A DNA stretch of 47,111 nt from Chitinophagaceae bacterium (GCA_028288585.1 JAQBNL010000080.1:1-47111), one strand, 5' to 3'. Counted from the stretch's first letter, positions 1 to 8,848 are shown. The notes: generated by a model from the sequence alone, not told the origin. Program-made: numbers and translations.

Positions 1-212
1 AAAATGAATTATTAAAAATGCTTTGTGAGTATAAGAACGACCTGTTACCAAGAGATGCAGCGCTGAAAAAAATATGGGGCAGCGATACTTACTTTAATGG
101 CCGCAGCATGGATGTTTACATTGCCAAGCTTCGCAAGTATTTAAAAGATGACCCTACTATCGAGATCGTAAATATTCATGGAAATGGATTTAGGTTGGTA
201 GTGCAGGAATAA
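1..212 (+). CDS. OmpR-type response regulator, C-terminal DNA-binding end (partial)
   Basis: This is the 3' end of a gene entering from the left edge; the reading frame is open from base 3, so the ATG at 18 is internal. The translated part matches the winged-helix effector domain of OmpR/PhoB regulators: an ELL..L helix, the conserved RDAALKKIWG turn, and then DVYIAKLRKYL and VNIHGNGFRL, the recognition helix and wing. The receiver domain lies outside the window. It probably acts as a transcription factor paired with a histidine kinase that is also outside. The gene is followed by a repeat-filled gap and convergent ruvB. Confidence 0.9.
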   Translation, partial: NELLKMLCEYKNDLLPRDAALKKIWGSDTYFNGRSMDVYIAKLRKYLKDDPTIEIVNIHGNGFRLVVQE

Positions 213-215
213 TTG

Positions 216-260
216 TCTGAACTGGGATTTTTGGGATTAAAGGATTAATGGGATAAGGAC
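216..260. repeat. GGATT-rich dispersed repeat, copy 1
   Basis: Just after the regulator stop codon the sequence begins TCTGAA and continues as degenerate GGGATT/GGATTAA units. A clearly related stretch, also opening with TCTGAA, lies at 38480-38520. The shared start and unit structure suggest one dispersed family rather than chance AT richness. Confidence 0.6.
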
Positions 261-271
261 TACAACTTTCT

Positions 272-309
272 CATTCCTTATTTTTTATTTCTTATTCCTT
301 ATTTATTTC
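272..309. repeat. TTCCTTATTT / AATAAGGAAT low-complexity repeat
   Basis: Degenerate direct units of TTCCTTATTT and ATTTCTTATT fill the rest of the gap between the regulator and ruvB. Read on the minus strand they resemble the AATAAGAAAT units found inside the RluB-like gene at 12581-12609. There is no stable hairpin, so this is not an obvious terminator. Confidence 0.5.
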
Positions 310-321
310 GTATTTAACACC

Positions 322-1356
322 TCAGGAAAACAACAGCGGCGTTCCCCCGCTTCCGTAAGGTTTTTTACCAAGATGCTCATAAGCTTTTGGAGTAACTTCC
401 CTGCCACGGGGTGTTCGCATTAAAAATCCTTCCTGTATTAAAAAAGGCTCATACACTTCTTCCAGTGTGCCTGTTTCTTCTCCTACAGCAGTGGCAATAG
501 TGGTTATACCAACTGGGCCTCCTTTAAATTTTTCTATTATACAACTAAGAATCCTGTTGTCCATTTCATCCAAACCATGCTCATCTACATTAAGCGCTTT
601 TAATGCATGTTGTGTTATGGCAAGATCGATAATCCCATTGCCCAGCACTTGGGCAAAATCTCTTACTCTTCTTAATAACCCGTTGGCAATGCGTGGTGTG
701 CCGCGGCTTCTCCCTGAAATTTCTGTTGCCGCATCGCTGGTTATTTTTGTATTTAGAATTGCAGCAGATCGTAAAATTATTTTTTGCAGCGTAACAGCAT
801 CATAATATTCTAATCTTGATTTGATACCAAAACGGGAAAGTAATGGTGCAGTAAGCAAACCACTTCTTGTTGTGGCGCCAATTAATGTAAATGGATTTAA
901 ATTTATCTGTACACTTCTTGCATTCGGGCCTGTATCGATCATTATATCAATCCGGTAATCTTCCATTGCAGCATACAAATATTCTTCTACTACATTACTC
1001 AACCGGTGTATCTCATCAATAAACAAAACATCATTGGCCTCAAGATTTGTAAGAAGCCCTGCAAGGTCACCAGGTTTTTCAATAACAGGCCCGCTGGTTT
1101 CTTTAATATTTACACCTAATTCATTGGCAACAATACGGCTCAAAGTTGTTTTTCCTAAACCGGGAGGTCCATGAAAGAGCACATGATCCAATGCCTCTCC
1201 TCTCATCTTTGCAGCCTTTATAAATATGCGAAGGTTCTCAATTATCTGGGCCTGCCCGGAAAACTCTTCAATAACCGCCGGGCGGATATTATTCTCAAAT
1301 TCTTTGTCCGCAGCAGTTAATAATTCCTTTGCGGTATTTAAATTTTGATTGGGCAT
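322..1356 (-). CDS. ruvB: Holliday junction branch-migration helicase RuvB
   Basis: RuvB is the hexameric AAA+ motor that drives RuvA-bound Holliday junctions during recombinational repair in the cytoplasm. Visible features are the Walker A GPPGLGKT, Walker B LFIDEIHR, sensor-1 GATTRSGLL followed by LLSRFG, the [15 protein letters not shown] sensor-2 region, and a C-terminal winged helix ending in [16 protein letters not shown]. At 344 residues the length is usual for the family. The ATG at 1356 gives a normal N-terminus. ruvA and ruvC are not adjacent, which is common in this phylum. Confidence 0.98.
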   Translation of the reverse strand: MPNQNLNTAKELLTAADKEFENNIRPAVIEEFSGQAQIIENLRIFIKAAKMRGEALDHVLFHGPPGLGKTTLSRIVANELGVNIKETSGPVIEKPGDLAGLLTNLEANDVLFIDEIHRLSNVVEEYLYAAMEDYRIDIMIDTGPNARSVQINLNPFTLIGATTRSGLLTAPLLSRFGIKSRLEYYDAVTLQKIILRSAAILNTKITSDAATEISGRSRGTPRIANGLLRRVRDFAQVLGNGIIDLAITQHALKALNVDEHGLDEMDNRILSCIIEKFKGGPVGITTIATAVGEETGTLEEVYEPFLIQEGFLMRTPRGREVTPKAYEHLGKKPYGSGGTPLLFS

Positions 1357-1411
1357 TTATTTATCTTTATCAGCTTTGTAAAACTAAACATTAAAACTAA
1401 AATCATTTAAA

Positions 1412-2068
1412 ATGAAAATCGGAATCCTGGGTACCGGTATCGTTGGTAATACTTTGGGTACCGCACTTATTGCAAAAGGACATGAAGTAAAAATGGGAAG
1501 CCGTGATGCAATCAATGAAAAAGCTGCGGAGTTTACAAAAGCAAATGGTAAAAATGCTTCGCAGGGAACTTTTGAAGATACTGCCCAATTTGGAGATATC
1601 ATTTTCAATTGTACAAAAGGTGAGCATTCGATGGAAGCAATTAAGTTGGCAGGGGAGCAAAATCTTACAGGAAAAATTTTAGTGGATGTTGCCAATCCCC
1701 TTGATTTCTCAAAAGGTATGCCGCCAACTTTATCATTGGTTAATGATACTTCTCTTGGCGAAACCATACAGGCTGCATTTCCCGAAACCAAAGTGGTTAA
1801 AACATTAAATACTTTAAACTGTACATTGATGGTTGATGCTAACAAGCTTGCCAATGGTGATCATAATATATTTATTTGCGGCAATGATGAAAGTGCAAAG
1901 CAAAAAGTAAAAGAATTATTGCATGATAACTTTAACTGGAAGGCAGAAAACATTATTGACCTGGGCGATATAACCAATTCACGAGGTACCGAGCAGTTAT
2001 TACCCATCTGGATAAGATTATGGGGAGCATTGGGCACTGCTGATTTTAATTTTAAGATAGTACGATAA
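1412..2068 (+). CDS. NADPH-dependent F420 reductase-like NAD(P)-binding protein
   Basis: The protein has 218 residues. Its N-terminal Rossmann fold carries GILGTGIVGNTLG, the dinucleotide GxGxxG, and MGSRD at the end of beta-2, a pattern typical of NADP-preferring members of the F420_oxidored family. Later segments, IIFNCTKGEH, LVDVANPL and VVKTLNTLNC, match the same family. Most bacteria of this phylum lack F420, so the true substrate is unknown; the family name is a fold assignment, not a function. It is divergent from ruvB with about 55 bp between start codons. Confidence 0.8.
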   Translation: MKIGILGTGIVGNTLGTALIAKGHEVKMGSRDAINEKAAEFTKANGKNASQGTFEDTAQFGDIIFNCTKGEHSMEAIKLAGEQNLTGKILVDVANPLDFSKGMPPTLSLVNDTSLGETIQAAFPETKVVKTLNTLNCTLMVDANKLANGDHNIFICGNDESAKQKVKELLHDNFNWKAENIIDLGDITNSRGTEQLLPIWIRLWGALGTADFNFKIVR

Positions 2069-2180
2069 GGGAATACTTTAATTTACATTTACCAAACAAA
2101 ACTCAACCTTTCAGCAGCACATTTCACCATTAATCAAATGCCGCTGCTTATTAGCCTTATAACAAAGTAATTTTGAAATC

Positions 2181-3434
2181 TTGAAACTGAACCTAAGATA
2201 TTGGACGTGCCAGATAGCCGGCTGGGGTGGCTGGACGATGATAAACCTGTTTTTCGTTTATTTGTTCGCCCATGATATATATTTAAAACCGCCTGAAAAA
2301 AGCAGGATCTTCCTGATAGATCTTTTTATAGAATTTGCCTGGGCAATCCTGGCAACTCATTTATTGCGATTTGTATTAAAAAAGATCCAATGGATGCGCC
2401 TGCCTTCTAAAAAAATAATAATGGTTTTTATTTTAGGCGTTTGCTTAACCGGTCTCCTCTCCTATTATGGACCTAAAACAACTGCAAAACTGGCAAATAC
2501 ATCATTGATTGAGTATGAAAAACATGAGGATCTTAAAAAAGCAATAAAAAAAGAACAACAATTAAATGTAGCCGGTACTGATTATTATTTAAACACAGAC
2601 AACTTACAACAACAGGACAGTGTAAAAACAAATTATGCAGCAGCAGCTCTATCTATAAAAAAAGGAACAGGCTGGTATAGAAATAAAAATGGTGAATGGC
2701 AATATGAAGACCAACGCACAAAAGGCAGGTTTTGGTGGGAGATAATTTTCACATTTATATTAGTGGCATTATGGCTTTTGTTATATATGGTTTGGCATTT
2801 TGTTGAAAAAAATCGTAATGATCAATTAGACAGGCTAACACTTGAAAAAACAGTAAAGGAACTGGAAGTAAAAACCATAAAGTCTCACATAAATCCCCAC
2901 TTTATTTTCAACTCATTAAATAGCATAAGAGCTTTGGTTGATGAAAATCCGGAACGGGCAAGAAGGGCCATCACTGAGCTTTCCAATATTTTACGAAGCA
3001 GTATGCAGGTAGAAAAAATGGAAACGGTACCGTTACATAAAGAGCTTGACATTGTAAAAGATTATCTTGCTTTGGAGCAAATGCGTTTTGAGGAAAGATT
3101 AAAAGTTGAATTGCAGATTGATGAGGATACATTGGAACAACCGGTACCTCCCATGATGCTGCAGACACTGGTGGAAAATGCCATTAAACATGGAATAAGT
3201 AAAAGCATCAATGGCGGGTTTGTAAAAATCTGTTCTGATTTCATTAATGATAATCATGAACTGGTTGTACAAAATTCAGGACAATTAAATGGCGAAATAA
3301 ATGAAGATGGATTTGGAATAAAATCTACACAGGATCGCCTGAGGTTTCTTTACCAGGGCAAAGCCCGTTTTGAAATTAAAAATGTGAATGGCAATATGGT
3401 GGAAAGCAAAATAATTATGCCGGTTAATTATTAA
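2181..3434 (+). CDS. LytS/YehU-type sensor histidine kinase
   Basis: This 417-residue membrane sensor has hydrophobic segments near residues 12-32, 42-62, 73-92 and 190-212. A soluble loop of about 95 residues lies before the last one. The cytoplasmic part begins with a coiled linker and the His_kinase motif SHINPHFIFNSLNS, with the conserved His at 240, then the ATPase N-box LVENAIKHGI and GFGIKSTQDRL. The start is TTG at 2181; an in-frame stop lies close upstream and no ATG fits the first membrane helix. It is followed by a LytTR regulator 68 bp downstream, its likely partner. The signal sensed cannot be told from sequence. Confidence 0.92.
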   Translation: MKLNLRYWTCQIAGWGGWTMINLFFVYLFAHDIYLKPPEKSRIFLIDLFIEFAWAILATHLLRFVLKKIQWMRLPSKKIIMVFILGVCLTGLLSYYGPKTTAKLANTSLIEYEKHEDLKKAIKKEQQLNVAGTDYYLNTDNLQQQDSVKTNYAAAALSIKKGTGWYRNKNGEWQYEDQRTKGRFWWEIIFTFILVALWLLLYMVWHFVEKNRNDQLDRLTLEKTVKELEVKTIKSHINPHFIFNSLNSIRALVDENPERARRAITELSNILRSSMQVEKMETVPLHKELDIVKDYLALEQMRFEERLKVELQIDEDTLEQPVPPMMLQTLVENAIKHGISKSINGGFVKICSDFINDNHELVVQNSGQLNGEINEDGFGIKSTQDRLRFLYQGKARFEIKNVNGNMVESKIIMPVNY

Positions 3435-3437
3435 ATA

Positions 3438-3487
3438 GTGAGTTGCCAGTTGCGATTGTGACTCACTACTGGCAACTCACAACTCAC
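3438..3487. repeat. Inverted repeat of the GTGAGT/ACTCAC family between kinase and regulator
   Basis: A perfect 13-bp inverted repeat, GTGAGTTGCCAGT at 3438-3450 and ACTGGCAACTCAC at 3468-3480, has a 17-nt loop that itself contains GACTCACT. A further AACTCAC unit follows. Its units resemble those at 29581 and 38531. It could form an RNA hairpin in the kinase-regulator transcript and alter the ratio of the two products. There is no U-tract, so it is not a classical terminator. Confidence 0.75.
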
Positions 3488-3502
3488 AATAAAAATCTTT
3501 GT

Positions 3503-4228
3503 ATGAAAGCTATTATTATTGATGATGAGCGTTTAGCAAGAAATGAGTTAAAAAAACTTTTACAGGAATTTCCTGAAGTAGAAGTAATTGCAGAAGCTGC
3601 TAATGCCAATGAAGGCATTGATAAAATAGAAAGCCTTAGCCCTGACCTGGTTTTTTTAGATATACAAATGCCGGGAAAAACAGGCTTCGATATGCTCACA
3701 GAACTGGAAAGAGCACCGCACGTAATTTTTGTAACAGCCTACGATGAATATGCCTTAAAAGCTTTTGAAGTAAATGCATTGGATTATTTAATGAAGCCTG
3801 TTGAACCTAAACGGCTTGCTGATGCATTAATGAAAGTGAAGCAAAAAGATGAGGAAGAAGAATTTTCTTCTGCAAATATAAGAACCGGTTTACTGAGTGA
3901 GCATGACCAGGTATTTGTGAAAGATGGTGAGCGCTGCTGGTTTGTAAAGCTTTCCGAGGTTCGTCTTTTTGAAAGCGTTGGTAATTATGCAAAAGTGTTC
4001 TTCGCAGGTCACAAACCACTTATTTTAAAATCTCTTAATTCACTGGAAGAAAGATTAGATGATAAAGTTTTTTTCAGAGCTAACCGCAAACACATTGTAA
4101 ACATGAGGATGATAGAAAAAATAGAGCCTTACTTTAATGGGGGATTATTATTAGAATTACATGGAGGCGAAAAAGTGGAAGTAAGCCGCAGGCAGGCAGT
4201 TAAGTTTAAAGAGATGATGAGCCTGTGA
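3503..4228 (+). CDS. LytTR-family response regulator
   Basis: This DNA-binding response regulator is the likely partner of the upstream LytS-type kinase. The receiver domain spans residues 1-118 with acidic pair D7/D8, phosphoacceptor D53 in VFLDIQMPG, then VTAYDEYALKAF and the conserved lysine in YLMKP. A LytTR domain covers about residues 137-241, with SVGNYAKVF and FFRANRKHIVNM. I chose the ATG at 3503, giving 241 residues, because it starts exactly at the receiver strand MKAIIIDDE. An upstream TTG at 3443 would place the intergenic hairpin in the coding region. Confidence 0.95.
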   Translation: MKAIIIDDERLARNELKKLLQEFPEVEVIAEAANANEGIDKIESLSPDLVFLDIQMPGKTGFDMLTELERAPHVIFVTAYDEYALKAFEVNALDYLMKPVEPKRLADALMKVKQKDEEEEFSSANIRTGLLSEHDQVFVKDGERCWFVKLSEVRLFESVGNYAKVFFAGHKPLILKSLNSLEERLDDKVFFRANRKHIVNMRMIEKIEPYFNGGLLLELHGGEKVEVSRRQAVKFKEMMSL

Positions 4229-4245
4229 ACTTTTCCGATGGTTTA

Positions 4246-5001
4246 CTAAACCCTTACTAATACTGAATGAACAGCCGCAGCCATTTCTGCAATAAGGCTT
4301 TCATCTTTTTCAATAGCATTCCCTACCACAATCACGTCTGCTCCTGCTTTACAATCCAGGTAAGCTTTTTCAGGATCAGTAATACCACCCCCGATAATTA
4401 AAGGAACCGAAATAGATTGTGAAACTTTTTCTATCATGCTTTCAGTTATGGGCCTTTTAGCGCCACTGCCGGAATCCATATAAATTATTTTCATGCCCAA
4501 CATTTCACCGGCCATTGCTGTACACATGGCAATCTCATCTTTATCTGAGGGTAAAGGCGCTGCACCGGAAATATAAGAAACTGTTGTAGGAGCTCCCCCG
4601 TCAATTACTATGTACCCTGTGCTCATAATCTCCAGCCCGCTGTTCTTTACAACCGGCGCACTAATAACGTGCTGCCCAATCAATAACTCGGGATTACGGC
4701 CACTAATGAGTGATAGGTATAATAATGCATCAGCGTATTTTGAAACCTGTGAAGGGCTTCCGGGAAATAGTACAACCGGAATATTACACGATCTTTTAAT
4801 GTACTGCACGCACTCATCTAAATAATTGGAAATAACCAGGCTGCCTCCTGCCAAAAAATAATCAACCTTTGCCGTTACTGCAAGATCGATAAGGCTCTGC
4901 ATTTTTCCATCATTTACTTTATCAGGATCAATTAATACAGCAAACGACTTTTTACCATGCCGTTTTTTCTCAATCAATGAATTATATATCCTGTTTACCA
5001 T
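4246..5001 (-). CDS. Geranylgeranylglyceryl phosphate synthase-like prenyltransferase (GGGPS/PcrB family)
   Basis: This TIM-barrel prenyltransferase joins sn-glycerol-1-phosphate to a polyprenyl diphosphate, forming the first ether bond of archaeal-type lipids. Motifs seen in order are FAVLIDPDK, FLAGGSL, VVLFPGSPSQVS, ALLYLSLISGRNPELLIG, GYIVIDGG, IIYMDSGSGA, PLIIGGGI and GADVIVVGNAIE, which cover the phosphate- and prenyl-binding loops of the family. The ATG at 5001 gives 251 residues; an upstream ATG at 5082 would add 27 residues lacking family similarity. Group II GGGPS enzymes are known from Bacteroidota, but the final lipid product in most of them is unsettled. It is convergent with the LytTR gene, 17 bp away. 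Confidence 0.9.
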   Translation of the reverse strand: MVNRIYNSLIEKKRHGKKSFAVLIDPDKVNDGKMQSLIDLAVTAKVDYFLAGGSLVISNYLDECVQYIKRSCNIPVVLFPGSPSQVSKYADALLYLSLISGRNPELLIGQHVISAPVVKNSGLEIMSTGYIVIDGGAPTTVSYISGAAPLPSDKDEIAMCTAMAGEMLGMKIIYMDSGSGAKRPITESMIEKVSQSISVPLIIGGGITDPEKAYLDCKAGADVIVVGNAIEKDESLIAEMAAAVHSVLVRV

Positions 5002-5112
5002 GCTTTCCTGATTAGTATATGCAAAAATGTAAAAATTTTCCGTCTTATTAAAATTAACGCAAATAATATTACTAAGGCTCACCGTCAGTAAATACTTGAT
5101 TAACTTTAGAAA

Positions 5113-5508
5113 ATGATAAATGTTTTAAAAGAAATAAAGTTTAAAACAGCAAGAAGCGGTGGCAGTGGCGGCCAAAATGTGAATAAAGTAGAAACTATGG
5201 TAGAAGGTTATTTTAACGTGCAGGGTTCACAATTACTTTCGCCGGAACAAAAAGACCTTGTAACAATAAAACTTGCCAATAAAATAACTGATGAAGGCTT
5301 TTTACTGGTAAAAAGCCAAACAGAACGTTCGCAGCTTGGCAATAAAGAAGAGGTTATAAGAAAGATAAATACATTGATAAATCATGCGTTAATTAAGCCT
5401 AAAAAAAGAAAGCCTACCAAACCATCCAAAGCAGCTAAAGAAAAAAGAATAGAGTCTAAAAAAAAGAAAGGCGAAATAAAACAGGCCCGTAAAAAAGTAA
5501 ATTATTAA
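5113..5508 (+). CDS. arfB: Alternative ribosome-rescue factor ArfB (peptidyl-tRNA hydrolase, YaeJ/ICT1 type)
   Basis: The product frees nascent chains from ribosomes stalled on messages that lack a stop codon. The catalytic GGQ is at residues 19-21 within RSGGSGGQNVNKVET. The tail from about residue 95 onward is strongly basic (KKRKPTKPSKAAK, then further lysines), as required for binding the empty mRNA channel. There is no codon-recognition domain, which separates it from RF1/RF2. At 131 residues it is slightly shorter at the N-terminus than the E. coli protein. Its stop codon overlaps the next start by 1 nt, so it is translationally linked to the peroxidase gene. Confidence 0.93.
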   Translation: MINVLKEIKFKTARSGGSGGQNVNKVETMVEGYFNVQGSQLLSPEQKDLVTIKLANKITDEGFLLVKSQTERSQLGNKEEVIRKINTLINHALIKPKKRKPTKPSKAAKEKRIESKKKKGEIKQARKKVNY

Positions 5509-6548
5509 TGCTGCGAAAAAAATCTCATATTTTATTAATCGTTGTCATAAGTGTTACCTCTTCAGTTTTTATTTTGGATGCCTGCAAAAAAAAAGATGTA
5601 TTAATCACCACACCTTTACAATTTAAGATACCTGCAGGCTGGCCGCAACCAACGGAATACTTTGTTAATAACCCCGTAAATGAAGAAACTTTCCAGATAG
5701 GAAGAAAATTATTTTATGAGGGCAAATTGAGTAAGGATGGTAATTTCCCATGTGCTTCATGCCACCAGCCATTTGCCTCTTACACAACTTTTCAACACGA
5801 TAGAAGTCATGGCTATAATCATTCTCATACCTTACGAAATGCACCGGGGTTATTAAACGTTGCATGGCTTAATGAACTTTTTTGGGATGGAAGCCAGGAT
5901 CATTTGTATGTTTCTTTAACACACATTACAAGGCCGGATGAAATGGCTGAAAACATGGATACTGTTCTGCAAAAATTAAGGAATGATACATCGTATATAA
6001 GAATGTTCAGGGCAGCTTTTGGTGATAATAAAATTACCGGCCTTCGTTTGCTGAAAGCGTTGGAGCAATTTGTTGCTTTTATAATTACTGATAATTCAAA
6101 ATATGATAAAGTGATGAGAGGAGAAACAACATTTACTCCGGCTGAAGAAAATGGATACACAATTTTTAAATCTAAATGTGCAGTATGCCATAAAGAACCG
6201 TTGTTTACTGATAATTCATTTAGAAATATTGGTTTACCTATCGATCCCGTTTTAAAAGATTATGGAAGGATGAGGGTAACGGGCGATAAAAATGATTCTT
6301 TAAAATTCAGGGTGCCGGGTCTGCGCAATGTTATGCTTACCTCCTATTATGCACATGACGGAAGATTTTCTGATGTAGGACAAATGTTGCTTCATTATGC
6401 AGGAGGAGTACAACACGGACCCACATTGGATCCTTTACTGGTAAACGGAATTCCCCTTACTGCAAATGAAATGAGTTATCTAATCTCTTTTATGTCAGCC
6501 TTAACTGATGCCTCTGTTACAACCAATCCCCGCTTTTTAAAGCCTTAA
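5508..6548 (+). CDS. Di-haem cytochrome c peroxidase / MauG-family lipoprotein
   Basis: A signal sequence ends in a lipobox, FILDAC with Cys26, so this is probably an outer-membrane or periplasm-facing lipoprotein. Two c-type haem sites are visible, CASCH at residues 82-86 and CAVCH at 224-228. The intervening NAPGLLNVAWLNELFWDG and the late FRVPGLRNV and YAHDGRFSD segments are standard for the CCP/MauG family. Known members reduce peroxide or oxidise protein or small substrates; the substrate here is not evident. Length, 346 residues, is normal. The ATG overlaps the arfB stop. The 3' end overlaps the convergent downstream gene by 4 nt. Confidence 0.92.
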   Translation: MLRKKSHILLIVVISVTSSVFILDACKKKDVLITTPLQFKIPAGWPQPTEYFVNNPVNEETFQIGRKLFYEGKLSKDGNFPCASCHQPFASYTTFQHDRSHGYNHSHTLRNAPGLLNVAWLNELFWDGSQDHLYVSLTHITRPDEMAENMDTVLQKLRNDTSYIRMFRAAFGDNKITGLRLLKALEQFVAFIITDNSKYDKVMRGETTFTPAEENGYTIFKSKCAVCHKEPLFTDNSFRNIGLPIDPVLKDYGRMRVTGDKNDSLKFRVPGLRNVMLTSYYAHDGRFSDVGQMLLHYAGGVQHGPTLDPLLVNGIPLTANEMSYLISFMSALTDASVTTNPRFLKP

Positions 6549-7186
6549 TTTTTTTGTCTTGATTTAATAGTCTCAAAAAGTTGTCTTTGCTTTTCTATCT
6601 CTGCCTGCTGGTCTTTTTGTGCTTTTAAATTATCTTCTATCTGCTGCTCCAGTTTCTTTTTTTTCTTTTGAAGATCATCAGCATCATCCTGTAATGATTT
6701 GTATTTTTTCTCAGCCTTGGTTACAGCATCCTGCTGTGCATTAACCTGTTGCTGAAAATCATAAGCTGTTATGGCAGGTAATAAATTATTAAGAAAGTTT
6801 TTTGCATTATTAATAGCCAGGCTGTCAGAAACATCGCTTATAAAATTTTCATTTCCCGAAGAGATCAACATGCTCAGCACAGTATTGTCTTTATCTTTCC
6901 TGCTTCTTTTGTCTGCCTTAAAATAAAGATCATATGGCCGGCCGCCTAATTCAGGTAATACAACACCTTTATAAACTGTATAACCTTTGTTGTCTTTACC
7001 CTTATACCCCATCTTGCCAAGCTTATCTTCAATAGCATCGCTTACCGTTTTATCAGAGAAAGAAAATTCATTTTGAATTGCAGGCCTTTGGGCATCTTTA
7101 AAATCAATAAAAACATAATGTGCCTGGCAATAAACTGTAATATTAAAAAAGAGAATTGCGATTAGTGTATACATTAATTTTTTCAT
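6545..7186 (-). CDS. Exported coiled-coil protein of unknown function
   Basis: I do not recognise a named family. The 213-residue product has a signal peptide ending near TVYCQA, a globular part of about 120 residues, and then a long charged coiled coil (roughly residues 140-210) rich in K, Q, D and E. The globular part contains FSDKTVSDAIEDKLGKMGYKGK and GRPYDLYFKADKRSRK, suggesting a small alpha/beta domain. It is probably periplasmic or surface-associated. It stands alone, convergent with the peroxidase gene and divergent from the flippase gene. Confidence 0.75.
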   Translation of the reverse strand: MKKLMYTLIAILFFNITVYCQAHYVFIDFKDAQRPAIQNEFSFSDKTVSDAIEDKLGKMGYKGKDNKGYTVYKGVVLPELGGRPYDLYFKADKRSRKDKDNTVLSMLISSGNENFISDVSDSLAINNAKNFLNNLLPAITAYDFQQQVNAQQDAVTKAEKKYKSLQDDADDLQKKKKKLEQQIEDNLKAQKDQQAEIEKQRQLFETIKSRQKN

Positions 7187-7268
7187 GGTTAAGTGCTTTT
7201 ACTAAAGATACACTAAACTTAAAAAACCTACAGGCATTGACAGAGTAGCTAATTAAAAATTATACAAC

Positions 7269-7276
7269 TAAATTTG
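7269..7276 (+). promoter_or_regulatory. Putative -7 box (TAAATTTG) for the flippase gene
   Basis: The site matches the Bacteroidota -7 consensus TAnnTTTG and lies 19 bp before the TTG start. No well-spaced TTTG -33 element is seen: the nearest TTG is about 29 bp upstream, so support is weak. Confidence 0.35.
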
Positions 7277-7295
7277 AGTTCTTAAAAAAGGAAAA

Positions 7296-8795
7296 TTGAG
7301 CAGCATTAAAAAGTTAGCAGGGCAAACAGTTTGGTATGGAGCAAGTTCTATCGCTGCACGGTTTTTAAATTATCTTCTCACTCCCTATCTAACAGGCGTA
7401 TTAGCTGTTTCAGGCTATGGTGAGATGAGCCTTGTATATGCTGCTATCCCTTTTTTAAACGTGATTTTTACCTATGGTATTGAAACTGCTTACTTCCGTT
7501 TCTCACATAAAGAGGGTTTTAAAAAAGATATTTACAGTACTTCTTCCATTTCTATTTTCATCAGCACTATTCTTTTAACTGCACTTTTATTACTATCCCA
7601 CACTTCTGTAGCGCATTGGTTAAGATTAGATAATCATCCGGAGTTTATTACCTACAGCGCATTGATAATTGCGCTTGACACATTAGCCACTCTTCCCTTT
7701 GCAAGACTTAGACAGGAGGGCCGCCCCAGGAAGTTTGCATTGATAAGAATAGTTAGTATTCTTATCACCATTGGTTTAACTTATTTCTTTATTTCTGTTT
7801 GCCCTAAGATAGTTGCTGATAACCCTTCGGGTTTGATGGCAAAATATTATATAAAAAATTATGGAGTAGGCTATGTTATTATTGCTAACCTTATTGGCTC
7901 ATTTATCACGTTACTTTTATTATCAAAAGAGTTGTTTGCTTTTAAATGGAAGTTTAATACCACGGTATGGAAACAAATAATGATCTATTCATTGCCCTTA
8001 ATAATTGCCGGCTTTGGCGGAATGATAAATGAAACTTTTGACAGGATAATGCTGGGGTGGTGGGCACCTGTTCACTCAGTTGAAGCTGCAAAAAATGAAG
8101 TAGCCATTTACAGTGGCTGTTATAAGCTTTCTATTTTGATAAGCCTTTTTATACAGGCATTCCGTATGGGGGCAGAGCCATTTTTCTTTAAACAATCAGA
8201 AGGAGAAAATCCACAGAGAACCTATGCACGTGTGATGAAATTTTTTGTTATCACTATTACAGTTATGTTTTTAGTGGTAGCGCTTTATTTAGATATATGG
8301 AAATATTTTCTCAGTAAAAAAGCATATTGGCAAGGCCTTAAAGTAGTGCCTATACTGCTTTTGGCAAATATCTTCCTCGGCATTTATTATAACCTCTCTA
8401 TATGGTATAAGCTCACGCATAAAACTATTTCGGGTGCATACATTACCATAATAGGAGCTGTGATCACCTTAGTTATTAATTATATTTTCATTCCATATTA
8501 CAGTTACATGGCTTGTGCCTGGGCCACATTTTTTTGCTATGGAAGCATGATGGTCATTTCGTTTTTATGGGGGCAAAAAGCATATCGCATTCCTTACGCA
8601 TGGAAAAAATTATGTGTATATATTATCATAGTAGTACTCTTATTTTTTGTACATCGTACAGTTATTCATTTCTTTAATATGCGTTCGGTAAATTTTACGG
8701 CAGCAACTTTTTTATTACTTATTTACCTGTGGTTTATTATTACGGTTGAAAGAAAAGAATTTAAAAAGTTACCGGTTATCGGCAGGTTTTTTTAA
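7296..8795 (+). CDS. Polysaccharide/lipid-linked oligosaccharide flippase (Wzx/MOP superfamily)
   Basis: A 499-residue inner-membrane protein with about 12-14 hydrophobic segments spread along its length. The N-terminus, KKLAGQTVWYGASSIAARFLNY, matches the opening helix of polysaccharide-biosynthesis flippases, and the central GFGGMINETFDRIMLGWW is a typical helix-7/8 region. Such proteins move lipid-linked sugars across the inner membrane for O-antigen, capsule or exopolysaccharide. The start is TTG at 7296, preceded by AAGGAAA. No glycosyltransferases flank it, so the substrate cannot be inferred from context. The metallophosphoesterase follows 53 bp downstream. Confidence 0.88.
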   Translation: MSSIKKLAGQTVWYGASSIAARFLNYLLTPYLTGVLAVSGYGEMSLVYAAIPFLNVIFTYGIETAYFRFSHKEGFKKDIYSTSSISIFISTILLTALLLLSHTSVAHWLRLDNHPEFITYSALIIALDTLATLPFARLRQEGRPRKFALIRIVSILITIGLTYFFISVCPKIVADNPSGLMAKYYIKNYGVGYVIIANLIGSFITLLLLSKELFAFKWKFNTTVWKQIMIYSLPLIIAGFGGMINETFDRIMLGWWAPVHSVEAAKNEVAIYSGCYKLSILISLFIQAFRMGAEPFFFKQSEGENPQRTYARVMKFFVITITVMFLVVALYLDIWKYFLSKKAYWQGLKVVPILLLANIFLGIYYNLSIWYKLTHKTISGAYITIIGAVITLVINYIFIPYYSYMACAWATFFCYGSMMVISFLWGQKAYRIPYAWKKLCVYIIIVVLLFFVHRTVIHFFNMRSVNFTAATFLLLIYLWFIITVERKEFKKLPVIGRFF

Positions 8796-8848
8796 GAGTA
8801 AAATATTTTTATTCTGTAAATTATATACGGTGAATCCTGAACTAAACA

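Noticed and set aside
1384-1854. 156-residue open frame on the minus strand over the F420-reductase-like gene
   Set aside because: It is antisense to a clear Rossmann protein and has no family motifs; long shadow frames are common opposite such genes.
2069-2180. Possible small gene or RNA between the F420-reductase-like and kinase genes
   Set aside because: No open frame with a start, no hairpin and no similarity to known RNA families could be seen.
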